Shown: piece by piece, positions 10,303 to 20,742 of the stretch
Position numbering within the stretch: the stretch's first letter is position 1
How the letters are laid out: the number at the start of each line of letters is the position of its first letter
Source of the DNA: Rhynchopus sp. YZ270_cl-10
Lineage: Eukaryota > Euglenozoa > Diplonemea > Diplonemida > Diplonemidae
Direction of reading: 5' to 3'
Length of the DNA stretch: 64,000 nucleotides
NCBI GenBank assembly: GCA_964035575.1
Contig: OZ037878.1
Location: 124,001-188,000 of the forward strand
The notes under the pieces: generated by a model
Database searches by the model: none
Seen by the model: the letters and a program-made list of their open reading frames with translations, nothing else
What the model was told of the DNA's origin: nothing
Translations under genes and position numbers: made by a program

Positions 10303-12394
10303 TAGTACCCAAGTTTCTAGTACCCATTTAGGATAATACCCAGTGGGTATTATCCTAAATTATTTGGGTATTATCCTAAATTATTTGGGTATTATCCTAA
10401 ATTAATTTGGGTATTATCCTAAATTATTTTTGGGTACTGGGTACCCAGGTACCCAGGTACCCAGGTACCGGCACACTGGTGTACAAGGAAAAAAGTCGTG
10501 AAAGAGCAACCACAGCTCCACATGACAAACACAAAAGTGTCCAGTCACGTGGGGCATTCATGCACTGAGGAGATAATGTTCCAACAATTTACAAGAAAGA
10601 TTACTTAACCTACTGCTGGAAATTGCCAGGTCGTAGTAACACACAAAGTGTGCCTCCGTTCGGGAAGACCGGATATTCTAGAGACCAAAAAGGCCTCAAG
10701 AATATCTTCCGGTAGTCAAGGTAGAACCGAATGAACGGCCCAAGACCCCCGTGGAGAAGTTAAATGTTGTAATGCTATCAAGTAGAAACTGCGACCACTG
10801 TCTTACCCTCCTCAATGCATGGTGGTTGATGTCTTCCACAACAAATTTCCTGTACCCAGGTACCCAAATTCCCAGACCCACGCAGTGGCACATGACCGCC
10901 AAGTGTGAGTGACCCACACATGAGGGAATGCGACACTACGCAAAATTTACCACCAGACCCTGTCTTCGTGCACCTGAAGTACAACGCCGCAGACAGGCCA
11001 AACATGCGTTGGACTCAGAGGAATGCCCGCTGTGCAGGTATCAAACATGAGAACAACTCCCAGCAACAAGGGGCGCCTTTTGGCGGGCGTTGTTGAGGGT
11101 GTTTGGGGTGCAAAGTTTTCCACAATTTTGATGCGCGGGTACAGAAGTGTTATCTTGTTCTTTCATCTCTAGGAAATGTAAATGTCAATCGCGTTTAACT
11201 ACCACGAGGGCTTGTTCAGTGAACCCACAAGGGGTCGAAGGGGGTTGGTTATCCCGTATCTATCAAAGGTTGTGTCGACCAGGCTAAACCACTATGTTAC
11301 GCTGTACGTTGTTAAATCCGAAGAAATAACACTTTAGCAGCCGCAGGAAGTTTGCTAAAAAGAGTGCCTCACGCTACACAAACCACCACCCGCGATTGAC
11401 TTAGATGTTATAACAAAGAGAATTCAGAACAAAACAACACCCTGCCCCATACACACTAAATTGTCATGCTTCAAGAGCATGCCTGGGCCAAAATTACTCG
11501 ACAAAAAAGGCAACAAGACTACCCACAAGGAGTGTGAAATGTGCACTGGTTTTCTGGGGGAACGCAATATTTTCTTGTGCCTCGTCCTCCGCAAGCAGAG
11601 GACAGACTTTCCGGAAGGTTTCCAAAGTCGAATTTCTTGCACTAGCTATGCTCCCTGGGTTAATGGCAATAGCAGTGACTGACAGAGTGTTCCCACCCCC
11701 CTTTCCACCCCATATGTTCGCTCGTTCTGCACAGTTGGTTCTCGATGTTGCACTCGCGATACCTGTTTAAAGTGAAGTTGTGAGTGGTGGGGAATTTAAA
11801 GAAGGTGATTTCTTTAAAAAATAAGTTGGCCTGAGGGTGTAAAATATTGTTCTGGAGACTTTTTGGAGGAAATACGAGTCGACGGCCTTACTTTGTTGAA
11901 TATTCACCATAAAGTTAACATATTTACATACCTTGTCTTGCGCCTTCGCTGCTGTCAAGGTGCCTTCTCTTGGTACCCAGTACCCAGTACCCAGTACCCA
12001 GTACCCAGTACCCAGTACCCAGTACCCAGTACCCAGTACCCAGTACCCAGTACCCAGTACCCAGTACCCAGTACCCAGTACCCAGTACCCAGTACCCAGT
12101 ACCCAGTACCCAGTACCCAGTACCCAGTACCCAGTACCCAGTACCCAGTACCCAGTACCCAGTACCCAGTACCCAGTACCCAGTACCCAGTACCCAGTAC
12201 CCAGTACCCAGTACCCAGTACCCAGTACCCAGTACCCAGTACCCAGTACCCAGTACCCAGTACCCAGTACCCAGTACCCAGTACCCAGTACCCAGTACCC
12301 ATAATACCCAAAATAATTTAGGATAATACCCAAATAATTTAGGATAATACCCACTGGGTATTATCCTAAATGGGTACAACAAACTTGGGCACTA
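10303..12394. mobile_element. 2.1-kb element with long inverted ends and internal minisatellite
   Basis: The left end (10303 to about 10440) and the right end (about 12302-12394) are inverted copies of each other. Each runs TAGT(A/G)CCCAAGTTT, a short variable part, then a palindrome GGATAATACCCAGTGGGTATTATCC-like core (11-base arms), then repeats of GGGTATTATCCTAAATTATTT. I find no target duplication outside the ends. The interior has no frame I can assign to a protein and ends in the 7-bp minisatellite. The TACCC of the minisatellite is also found in the inverted ends, so the array may have expanded from the end sequence itself. Confidence 0.6.
11973..12300. repeat. 7-bp minisatellite (TACCCAG)n, about 47 copies
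   Basis: A nearly perfect array in which each unit holds GTAC and CAGTA. All three frames on both strands are open only because the unit is stop-free. It abuts the right inverted end of the 2.1-kb element. Confidence 0.97.
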
Positions 12395-12941
12395 AGTGAC
12401 TTTTCCCATATTTTTTTTTTCTGCCGAGTCGTGCCTTGGTACAACTTCTACATTATTTCATAGAGGGTAATCCGGCCGAGTCTTTTTTTATAGTTTTTTT
12501 TTTGCTAAGTTTATCGTAAAAATGGACAAATCTGCGGGCGCAGTGTTCACAAAAACTCACACCTGGCGGACGCACTTCGGCACTCACCTGTAAGGGGTGC
12601 CCTGATCGATCTTCCTATAGGAACTACTGAATGCTGCTTGAGTAATTAAAAAAAAACCCCCCCCCCTCCCTACCTACACATTTTATTTCGCTGAACGCAC
12701 ATCATTCACACACAAACACCCACTGGAAAGTGCGGTCTGTTTTCAGCACATTTTGTTTTTTGTTTTAGGTTTTTTTCAAAAAAAAGTTCTTCAAAAACTC
12801 TCTCTTTTTAAATAATTTTGGTTGAGACACCAAAGGTGTCAGTTCTGTGGAATCACTGAACCACCCATATCCTGTAATCGTTTGATTATTCTTTCCCTGC
12901 GTTGACTGCAGGAAAGTACGCGAAAATATCGCGACCAGGAC
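12395..12941. other. Spacer without genes
   Basis: No gene is seen. It contains GCGCAGTG...GCACTTCGGCACTCACCTG near 12540-12590, which resembles the sequence at 33798-33835, so it is probably another dispersed repeat. A run of C lies around 12657-12667. Confidence 0.45.
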
Positions 12942-13604
12942 CAGAGTTTTTTTTAAGGGGGGGGTGAGGGGGGGTTTCACCCCCTCTCACGATTTTTTTT
13001 TGAGTTTTTAGGGGGGGTGAGCAAAAATTTTGGGTGGTTTTTGGGATTTTTGAGTTTTCTTGGGGGGGGGGGTGAGAATGCTTGTGAACTGGGTGATTCG
13101 AGGAGCAAGTTAGAGGGCGGGCGTGTTTTCCAAAGACTTAGTCACTATAAACTACGAGTGTTTCCAGCATTTGACGGACGGAACTCGTAGAACCCAACGG
13201 GGAATGAGAAAAAGGATGTGGCGAAACAATAAAAGTAGCGTACCGTGCGCCTGCGGCGCAAGCTAGCATCCCACTCTTCCCATGACATGGTACTCGTTGC
13301 TGACCCCAAAAAAGTGCATGATATTAAAATTTTCCGCCTGCGGCGGGCAGCCCTTGACCCATTTCGCCCTCGTATATTATCCTCTATGGTTTCACTGGCC
13401 CCTTTACCTTACACCCATTTTGACCAAAGCAAGAACTTGCCCATTTCGTCAAATTGACCCCACCACAGCGCGGACGGATTCCAAAACCCCCACAAACTAG
13501 CTTCTCCAGGGTCTTCGCGCGCGAAGCGCGCGAAATTTTTTTTTGCCCAAAAAACATCTCACCCCCCCTAAGCTCAAAAAAACCGGTCCCTAAAAAAACC
13601 TCTG
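12942..13604. mobile_element. hAT-like non-autonomous transposon E2 (663 bp)
   Basis: The inverted ends are CAGAGTTTTTTTTAAGG and CCCTAAAAAAACCTCTG. A perfect 8-bp target duplication, ACCAGGAC, lies at 12934-12941 and 13605-13612. It carries the family box GCGTACCGTGCGCCTGCGG near 13237 and a perfect hairpin of CGCGCGC around a GAA/TTC loop near 13518. G-rich subterminal runs on the left are mirrored by C-runs on the right. No transposase frame is present. Confidence 0.85.
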
Positions 13605-13612
13605 ACCAGGAC

Positions 13613-14128
13613 ACCAAAAAAAAAAAAGTCACTCCCTCCTTCTAGGTGGAGGTGGAGCAAAATAGAAAGGCAAATAAAAAGAAAACGCTTCTTCTGACGC
13701 TTCGGCTTGCCAGTTTACGGGAGCCGCAACGTATGAAGAACAGGGGAACACATTTCAGTGGGAGTAAAAACCGTTTTTTCTTTTTTTTTGTTGTTGTCTC
13801 GACAATCGCCGAAGAACCTACGTGGGGCTCGTTGGGTCTGTACTCAATGTTGGCCGAAGCCTGTACTACGGAAGGTATAGACGTCATTCGTCCTGAACCC
13901 TTGAGAGCAGCTTTTATTTAAATAAAATTCTTCCCCGGGGTGTAGTCTTACATGAGTGCTGGACACACCCTGGTACTACTTACCCTGTTAGAAAGGTTGT
14001 TTGTAGGTTGCGGTTCTGACACCGTCCTTGTTTAGGAATCGTAAGAACAAAGGGAGAGGGGGAGAAAAAACACGCGGGTGGGGACAAAAAAGCGAGGTGA
14101 CTGCACGTTGTCAATTTATCGAACAAAA
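13613..14128. other. Spacer without genes
   Basis: Open frames here are short and shadow each other. I see no gene or recognisable RNA. Confidence 0.4.
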
Positions 14129-14697
14129 TATCAAAGATAACTCAGAGCTCTCAAGATCCTCCACGAAAACAGCAGAATTTTCGAAATGAGGATAATTTCA
14201 TTTTTGTCCAGTCACTCCGCTAGGTACTAAAGTTCTGTTGATTGTCAACAGAACTTTTTGAAAATGGGGAAAAAAAGAAAAAAAAAAAAAGTTCTGCTGA
14301 GTGGTTCAGACCCGTTCAATCTGTCAAAAAAGCTCAGGAGAAGAAGATATGGAGAGGTGAGTGCTCAAACGTCCCAAAAAAGTCAAAATCGGGCGTTGGT
14401 AAAAAAAAAAGTTGCGTACCGTGCGCCTGCGGCGCAAGCATGTACCCCACCAACGTGGACCATCAACAGAATATTTTCAAAATTGGAAATCCTAGCGGAG
14501 AGCCTGTTTTTGTCAAAAAAAAAAAAAAAAAAAAAACAATTATCCCGTCGCGCGCTTCGCGCGCGCCTCCCTGCGGAGAGGCAAGTCAATTTTGCGAGAT
14601 AACAAAAAAACGGAAAATCTAATCCTACATGAAATGAACGGAGCTTGAATCCTCCCCCATGTAGTTTTCGTGGAGGATCTCGAGAGCACTGAAGATA
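14129..14697. mobile_element. Inverted-arm element carrying a hAT-family core
   Basis: Arms at 14129-14170 and 14664-14697 are inverted copies over about 33 bases (common core AGATCCTCCACGAAAAC). Between them lie the hAT-family box GTTGCGTACCGTGCGCCTGC near 14412 and the hairpin CGCGCGCTTCGCGCGCG near 14549. I could not find CAG ends or an 8-bp duplication. It is either a degraded family member or a hAT element inside another inverted-repeat unit. Confidence 0.5.
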
Positions 14698-15085
14698 ATA
14701 ACCGTTGTTATTCTGTCTTATTATCAGATGTTATTGCTCTGAGTGAAGGCATACGCACAAAGGGAAAGGGGAGGGGAGCATATCGTGCCCAGATCAACTG
14801 CCCTAGGAATAACCTGTGGTCGGGTGTAGTCGAAAAGCCGATACAGTGCGGGAAAATATTGTTCGGGGGGGCAGTACTAATGTAGAGATCGTAGAGAAAT
14901 AAAGAGAAGTTTTATAAGATGAGCCCTAAGCCTCTCGTGCTTAGTGACCTTGATCACATTCGTTATCGCGGAGCAACAGCTGCGCTGGTTTAAAGAAAAC
15001 AGAAGGGCCGACAGAGGAAGGAACACTAGCGGCATATGCGTTCTCTGTCGGGCTGTTAAACAAACGGTTCGATTGGTAATTTGGA

Positions 15086-15197
15086 TGGTGCTCCGGGAGG
15101 GGTCGATATTGACAGGTCGCTGACACAGGGACTCCATACACACACCCCCTGATATTGACAGGTCGCCGAGGTCGTTGACCGACTTCCGAAAGCACCA
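15086..15197. mobile_element. Small MITE with TGGTGCT ends (112 bp)
   Basis: It begins TGGTGCT and ends AGCACCA, flanked by an identical 5-bp duplication TTGGA at 15081-15085 and 15198-15202. The body holds GATATTGACAGGTCGC twice, so it looks like a tandem-duplicated form of the 55-bp element at 33711-33765. Confidence 0.6.
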
Positions 15198-15551
15198 TTG
15201 GAGCATTTTTTTTTTTTGTTTCCCCCTCCCCCTTCGAAAGTTGTATATTGATGAAGGTGATGGGTTTTAGTTTACTATTAATCGTTTTTGTTCTTTTCTC
15301 TCATCCCCCTCCTCTGTTGCGGAAGCAAAGAGTCATCGATATTCTTTTGGGTAATAAAATATATACTGAACTGAATTCACTCCCCTCTTTTTCTTTTTGA
15401 ACAAAACAAATATCGTCACGTGATTTCTCCGCACATTGGATAGCGTGCAGACACCTCAGCTATAGACAGCGGTGTATCGAACTATTGTGGCACTGCGTTG
15501 GGGGGTCGTCCGTGTGAAGGGGGTTTGTGCCTGCTTGATTTTGTGTGCAAA

Positions 15552-16197
15552 CAGGGGTGGAGGTGCGTCTACTGACCCGGTTTCAAAACCGGGTCAAAAA
15601 AAAAAAATGGGATTTTGGCGAAAAACCCGGTTTGGGAAAAAAAAAAAAAAATGGGATTTGCAATTTTGGGAGAAAATCGATTTTTTTTGGTACCTCGCAC
15701 GAGCCTCTGAGAGTGACCAGAAATGGCCTCATGAACAAAGTGACTCCATCACAGCCAGAACGCGACTCAATTAGTCAAACGCCGAAGCAAAAGGAAGCAT
15801 GCAGCATGGCGAAATAATAAAAGTAGCGTACCGTGCGCCTGCGGCGCAAGATTGCAACCCACCCCCAAAATGTACAATTGTAAGCGCATTTTTTTTTTGA
15901 AATGTTGCGTACCGTGGCTTCGCCAGGAACCTTTGAGGCCATGACCGCCGAGAAATCCACTTTTGCCGAGTGCGTGAAGTTCGGTGTGCTGAACAAAGGG
16001 GGAACATGGACCCTACTCCCCTTCATCAAGGCACAAACGCTGTTGCGCAAGTTCTCCGCCAAAGAAGTGTAACAACCAGGTCGCACGTGCCAGTGTCATT
16101 TTCGCGCGCAGCGCGAAAAATTTTTTTTGACCCCAAAAAGCTCAGACCGGGTCAAACCGGGTCTTTTTTGAAAATCCCAAATCTATCTCCATCTCTG
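15552..16197. mobile_element. hAT-like non-autonomous transposon E3 (646 bp)
   Basis: The ends are CAGGGGTGGAGGT and ATCTCCATCTCTG, imperfect inverted repeats. A perfect 8-bp target duplication, TGTGCAAA, lies at 15544-15551 and 16198-16205. Both family boxes are present (GCGTACCGTGCGCCTGCGG near 15826 and GCGTACCGTGGCTTCGCCAG near 15907), as is a GCGCGCAGCGCG hairpin near 16094. ACCGGGTC motifs repeat near both ends. There is no coding capacity. Confidence 0.85.
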
Positions 16198-16283
16198 TGT
16201 GCAAAAAAAAAAAAAAAAAAAAAAAAAATAGATTTCCACGAGGTTTCGTTACCATCCCAAAAAGCACTGCCGTTGTATGCCAC

Positions 16284-19167
16284 TCACTTATTTGGTGAAG
16301 AGCTTTGCGACCGCACAGTTGAGACCACTGACCCAACACTCACGAGGTTTGGTCTCGCTTCATTCACGGTGGTCGAGTCTTTTTTTGAGTTTGTATCATC
16401 ACGGAAGGCTTGCGAGGCTGCTAACGGGGGGGAGTCGCTTCTGTGCGTCCGCATGTGTGCTGGCGGGGGCGGGCTTAGCTGTGCTTGCGGACGGTTCAGG
16501 TGTTCCACGCGTCTCCGGGTTTCTTCCTCCATGAGCTCGCGGAGCTCTGCACTCCACTCCATGACACGTTCAAAATCAGCCTTTTCCAGTTTATAACACG
16601 CGCAGGTCGTGATACTCCGTACAGAAGCAATCCGGTTGGTCTTCTTCAGCAGCGCAATCTCTCCAAACCAACTCCCGTCTGTCAGGTTTGCCGCCCACAC
16701 CTCGTCCCCTTCACGGTCCGGCAGCAGCACCTCGACGACACCGTTCGACAAGAAGTACATTTCCATCCCTTCCTCCCCACTGTGGATTAAATACGTCTTT
16801 GGCGGGAAGATTATGTCGACCAAACGCCACGAGAGCATTGCGATGACGTCTTTGGAGAGGTTATTAAACATGGGCACCTTCTTCATGATGCGCCTCTTCA
16901 TGTGGAAGCCTATGCGCTCTTGCATGTATTCGGGCAACATATTCATGATGCCCTGGTAGTCGGTGGCGGTCGTGTCCAGGATGATGGGGTACATAGCAAA
17001 GGCATCACGCTGCATCGACCAAGGCACGTGGTTGCGAAGAAGCAGACTCTCGAGACGCCGTTTTCGCTCCATAGTAAGCAGCTGCAGCGGGTCCGTCGTA
17101 ATGAAGTACGCCCCACTCCGCCCCCCAGCCGCAATCAAAAACACCGCACCCACCGTATTCTGAAACGAGATGTAGATCTTCGTGTCCCAATGCGTCGGGC
17201 TGATGTCTCCAAACCCCACACTCGTCAGCACCGTCACAAGAAAGTAGAACGCCTGCACATACGCCTCCCATGGGTCCTGATGCACCTCCACTGCCAACCC
17301 CTGCTCTTCCTTTGTCGCTATCGCCATCCATATGCCTGAGGAGATCTGTGTGAAGATCAAGAGCCAGAAGGTTGTCAAGAAACACTCGACAGGCCACGTG
17401 ATCAACCCGCTTGGGGTCGATTTGCGGAACGTTTGCGGAACGCGGAAGACACGCGCCACTCGGAGTGAGGAGAGGTGCCACCCGACCTTCTCGCTTACAA
17501 TAAAGCCCAGCATGTCTGCAGGGAAGGTTGCTAGCAGGTCTATTGCGAAGTAGCTTTTTAAGTACAGCGTTCGCAGCTCGGAGGGCTCTTCTATGACACG
17601 GTCGGCACGGATTTGGCAGGTGGAACACTGTAAGTTGATGAGGTGATGAGGTGATAAGAGAAAGAAACTTGACCTGCAATACAAAGACTATAGTGACAGT
17701 TTGCCTTGGTAGTGGGGTGCACCGTGGGTATACCCCAACCACACCGTTTCACATCCATTTGGTGGTTTCCACCTGAAATAATCTCAGGAGACTGCAACAC
17801 CACCCAAAGGCAGATCTTCTTGAAACATACCTGCACAAACATGTCGGCCAACCAAAAGAGCGAGACAACGCATTTCGTGATATACAGTGCAGGTGTCATA
17901 TGCATCGTGAAGTCGCCGTCGTACATCGTGAAGAGGGACGTCGTGTAGAAGAAGAAGTCGAAGATGACGAAGGAGGTGTATATGATGTCCCACACCATGC
18001 GGAAGGTGCAGTCCGGAAGCCAGGACCGGGCATCCTCGTTTTCGTCTTGGAGGTAGTGTGGGAGGGTGAAGCCTTCTCGATCTCGGTCGTGCGTCATCTT
18101 GACAAGGATGCGCGACCGCTTTGGCTGTCGAGGCGGGGAGGCTTGTGGATGCTCCCCGGAGCGGAAGGGGTTGTAGCTGAAGGCGTCGTCGTCTGTGTCT
18201 GCTTCTGTATCGAAGCTTCCGTTGCGCGACGTTGACGGTCGTGAATGTGAAGGCACCGTCAGGTTCCGCGGTGTGCGGAACGTATCCTCGTAGTCATCGA
18301 GCGAGTCCACGGAGCTCTCCTTCGCTCCCTTCCGCAGCACGTGCCCCAGCACCTGCTCCATAGACTTCTGGTATCGGTCGATCTTATCCTCCAGGCGCGA
18401 AAGCTCTGTCCCCCCAGACGACACTGGGAGAGCCGGCATAGCACGCTCCACATCCTTCTCCGCGTTGTCTTCTTTCACTGATTTCACGCGCTGCACTCTG
18501 CACAAATAGGAGTGGGGAGGGGGAGCAGTGAGGAGGAGTGGGGAGGGAGCTACATACCGTCGTCGGGAATGAAACCCGCGGGTAGCCAGGCTGCTCTTGG
18601 AACTGCTCACAACGGAGCTGTATCGCGTGACGCTGCATTGTTCTTCGAACTGTGAGTGGAGGGGGGTAGGTAAAGAGCAAAGCGTCTCACAGAGCTGGGC
18701 ATGTTCGAAAGCGTGGTGCACTTTTTTGTATTTCAATAAATGTAATCCTTCTGCAAACGTTGAAGAAGAAGAGAAAAAAATGTGTGTCATACCTCAGCGT
18801 CGTTGATGATGTTCGCAACATCGCCGCTGCGTCGGTTCCCTAACCCCACAGAGGAGGTCAGGTTTTGATTGACAAGCTCCTGTTGGTGGTGGGTGGGTGG
18901 GTGGGGGAAAGGAGGGAGACACCAAAAAATAGTAACTCTGATAAAAGGGAAAAAGGTTTTTTTCGTTGATTGCACAATTACCCTGTTGGAGGGGGGGGGG
19001 GGGGGGGGGGTGATTGGCGACCGTATCTAAGGAACTATTTCTCCTTTAAGCTACGCTTTGTATAAAAACAAAAAAAACATGAATCGTTGAGAAAAGACAC
19101 ATACAGAAGGTGGCGGTCGGTTCAGGAGGTTTTTGTAAGTGCTCCTGACCTTGGCCCATCCCTTCAT
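16284..19167 (-). CDS. Cyclic-nucleotide-binding-domain cation channel, paralogue B
   Basis: Proposed exons are 19105-19167, 18793-18879, 18558-18649, 17831-18497 and 16284-17627 (750 residues), all joins in frame. It has the same layout as paralogue A, with about 290 cytoplasmic residues before S1. S4 is LSSLRVARVFRVP, the filter is VGFGDISP, and S6 is followed by a basic C-linker. A cyclic-nucleotide-binding fold follows, with GEIALL and TNRIASVR. The intron after the S2-S3 segment DMFVQ lies at the same place and phase as in paralogue A, which marks common descent by duplication. The 203-base intron there contains a piece of a dispersed repeat (ATACAAAG...GGGTGCACCGTGGGT, compare 62-140). 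The first intron holds a 20-base G-run. The start of exon 3 has a possible alternative acceptor about 45 bases upstream that is also in frame. Confidence 0.85.
18991..19010. repeat. 20-base G homopolymer in an intron
   Basis: An uninterrupted G-run inside the first intron of channel B, so C-rich in the transcript. Its length is likely to vary between cells or to be misread in sequencing. Confidence 0.9.
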
Positions 19168-20742
19168 GCTCCCTTCGCGCCAATGTTAGCACCACGGCAC
19201 GTCATGCATTGTGTACAGTGCGCTGCCCTCTTGAGAGCGTAGTGTGTACCTGAAAGGAAGGGGCGGTGAGATGATGAATGAGGATGTGAGGAGAATCTTC
19301 GCAAAGAAGAATTGATCAAATACTACGGTGTCAATAACTATCTTCGCCCACACAGGAAAACGGGAAACGAAACAGGGGGAGAGTTTGTTAGTTGTACGCT
19401 GGCGGTGGGAGATGATGAATGAGGATGTGAGGAGAATCTTCGCAAAGAAGAATTGATCAAAAAAAAAGTCATTTCTTTTTTTATTTGGCGTTAAGGAGGA
19501 AGCGGGGGGGGGGGGGGGGTGGGGATACATTTTTGTCTAGGTCGCACATTATACTGTATTTGCGGGTATTCGGGTTCGACAAAGGGAGAGATAGGGGGAT
19601 CTATAAAAATTGAAAGATGAATGGGCCACATCGTAGAAGAGGAAACAGGGGGAAATGGGTAAAGGATGACCTGCCTCACTGTGCTTAGTCGTCGAATAAC
19701 AAAATGGAGAGGGGAAAAAAAGGGGGAAAAAAACCCCGCTCTCGTCAGGTCCTGGTCTAGATGTTAACTTGCATTCAAGGGACCCTTTTGTGGCACTTCC
19801 TGAAACTCTGTCAATGCTTAAGTATTCAAAAAAAACAATGAAATTTTGAAAGATGGGAGTGCCACGTTGTGGGCGTGCATATAAAAAAAAATGAGGATGA
19901 GGGTTTGACCTTTGAGTGAACGGGATGCAGGTACAGGTGTCCCGCCCCCCAATGCCCTAAGGTAGATATGGGGGATTTATTGCAGTCATCTGGAAGCAAT
20001 ACATAGTGTTCTTCATTTTTTTTTTTTTTTTTTTTTGTCCTTTTTTGATAATTAGTTGGCACAGAACAGCTGTCCATGCAAGACAGTGTACATCCATCTT
20101 TTTTTCCCGGGTGTCACTTTACTGACACACCTGAAAAGGGGAAGCGGGGAAGGGAATTTGTACAAAACGTTTTCTTTTTTTGCATTCGTTTTTGTTCAAC
20201 ACAAGAAAAACAAAAAAGGGTTTTGGGAGATCTAGTGGAGGGAGCATTACAGCAATACAGGAGGGGGAAAACATCTTCTTTCTTTTTCTGAAAAAAAATA
20301 ACTGGAATACATGTAGACAGGGGTTTCCTTATTCTCTTTTTTTTTTTTTTTTCCTTTTTTTTTTTTAAATACACACATTCAAATACCGTTGTCATTGCTT
20401 TTCATTTCCTTTTTACTTTGTTATATGTTTTTGACTCCGTGGTTTACCTCGTTTTTGAGGTTGCGAGGAGTCCATAGTCATGCCAGGAGCTTTATCTTTT
20501 GTTTAGTTGGTACGCTACCTACATCATACGCTTTTTTTTCTACCCAAAACGTCCAGCAATCGTTGGGGAAACCCCCAACCTTTGCTTGAATTACAGAAAA
20601 TGAGGTGAGTGCACAATAAAGGGGGAAGAATGAATAAATCACACGTCTCTCGCGACGTTTGAATCATTTCCCCATCACAAAGTATTTGTCATAAAAAATT
20701 CACAGAACCACCTAAAATCATGCTTTTTTTCTCCGCCAGCCT
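19168..20742. other. Spacer with a direct duplication
   Basis: No gene is seen. A unit of about 50 bases (GATGATGAATGAGGATGTGA and the following bases to GAATTGATCAAA) occurs at about 19272-19320 and again at 19411-19459. A weak CTCGTG-type hairpin lies near 19668. Long T-runs fill 20330-20370. Confidence 0.55.

Noticed and set aside
11767-12382. Frames with VLGTGYW or PVPSTQY repeats
   Set aside because: They are the 7-bp minisatellite read in different frames.
15066-15200. tRNA-like gene suggested by GGTGCT...AGCACCA
   Set aside because: Internal promoter boxes and a cloverleaf are absent, and a 5-bp target duplication fits a MITE better.
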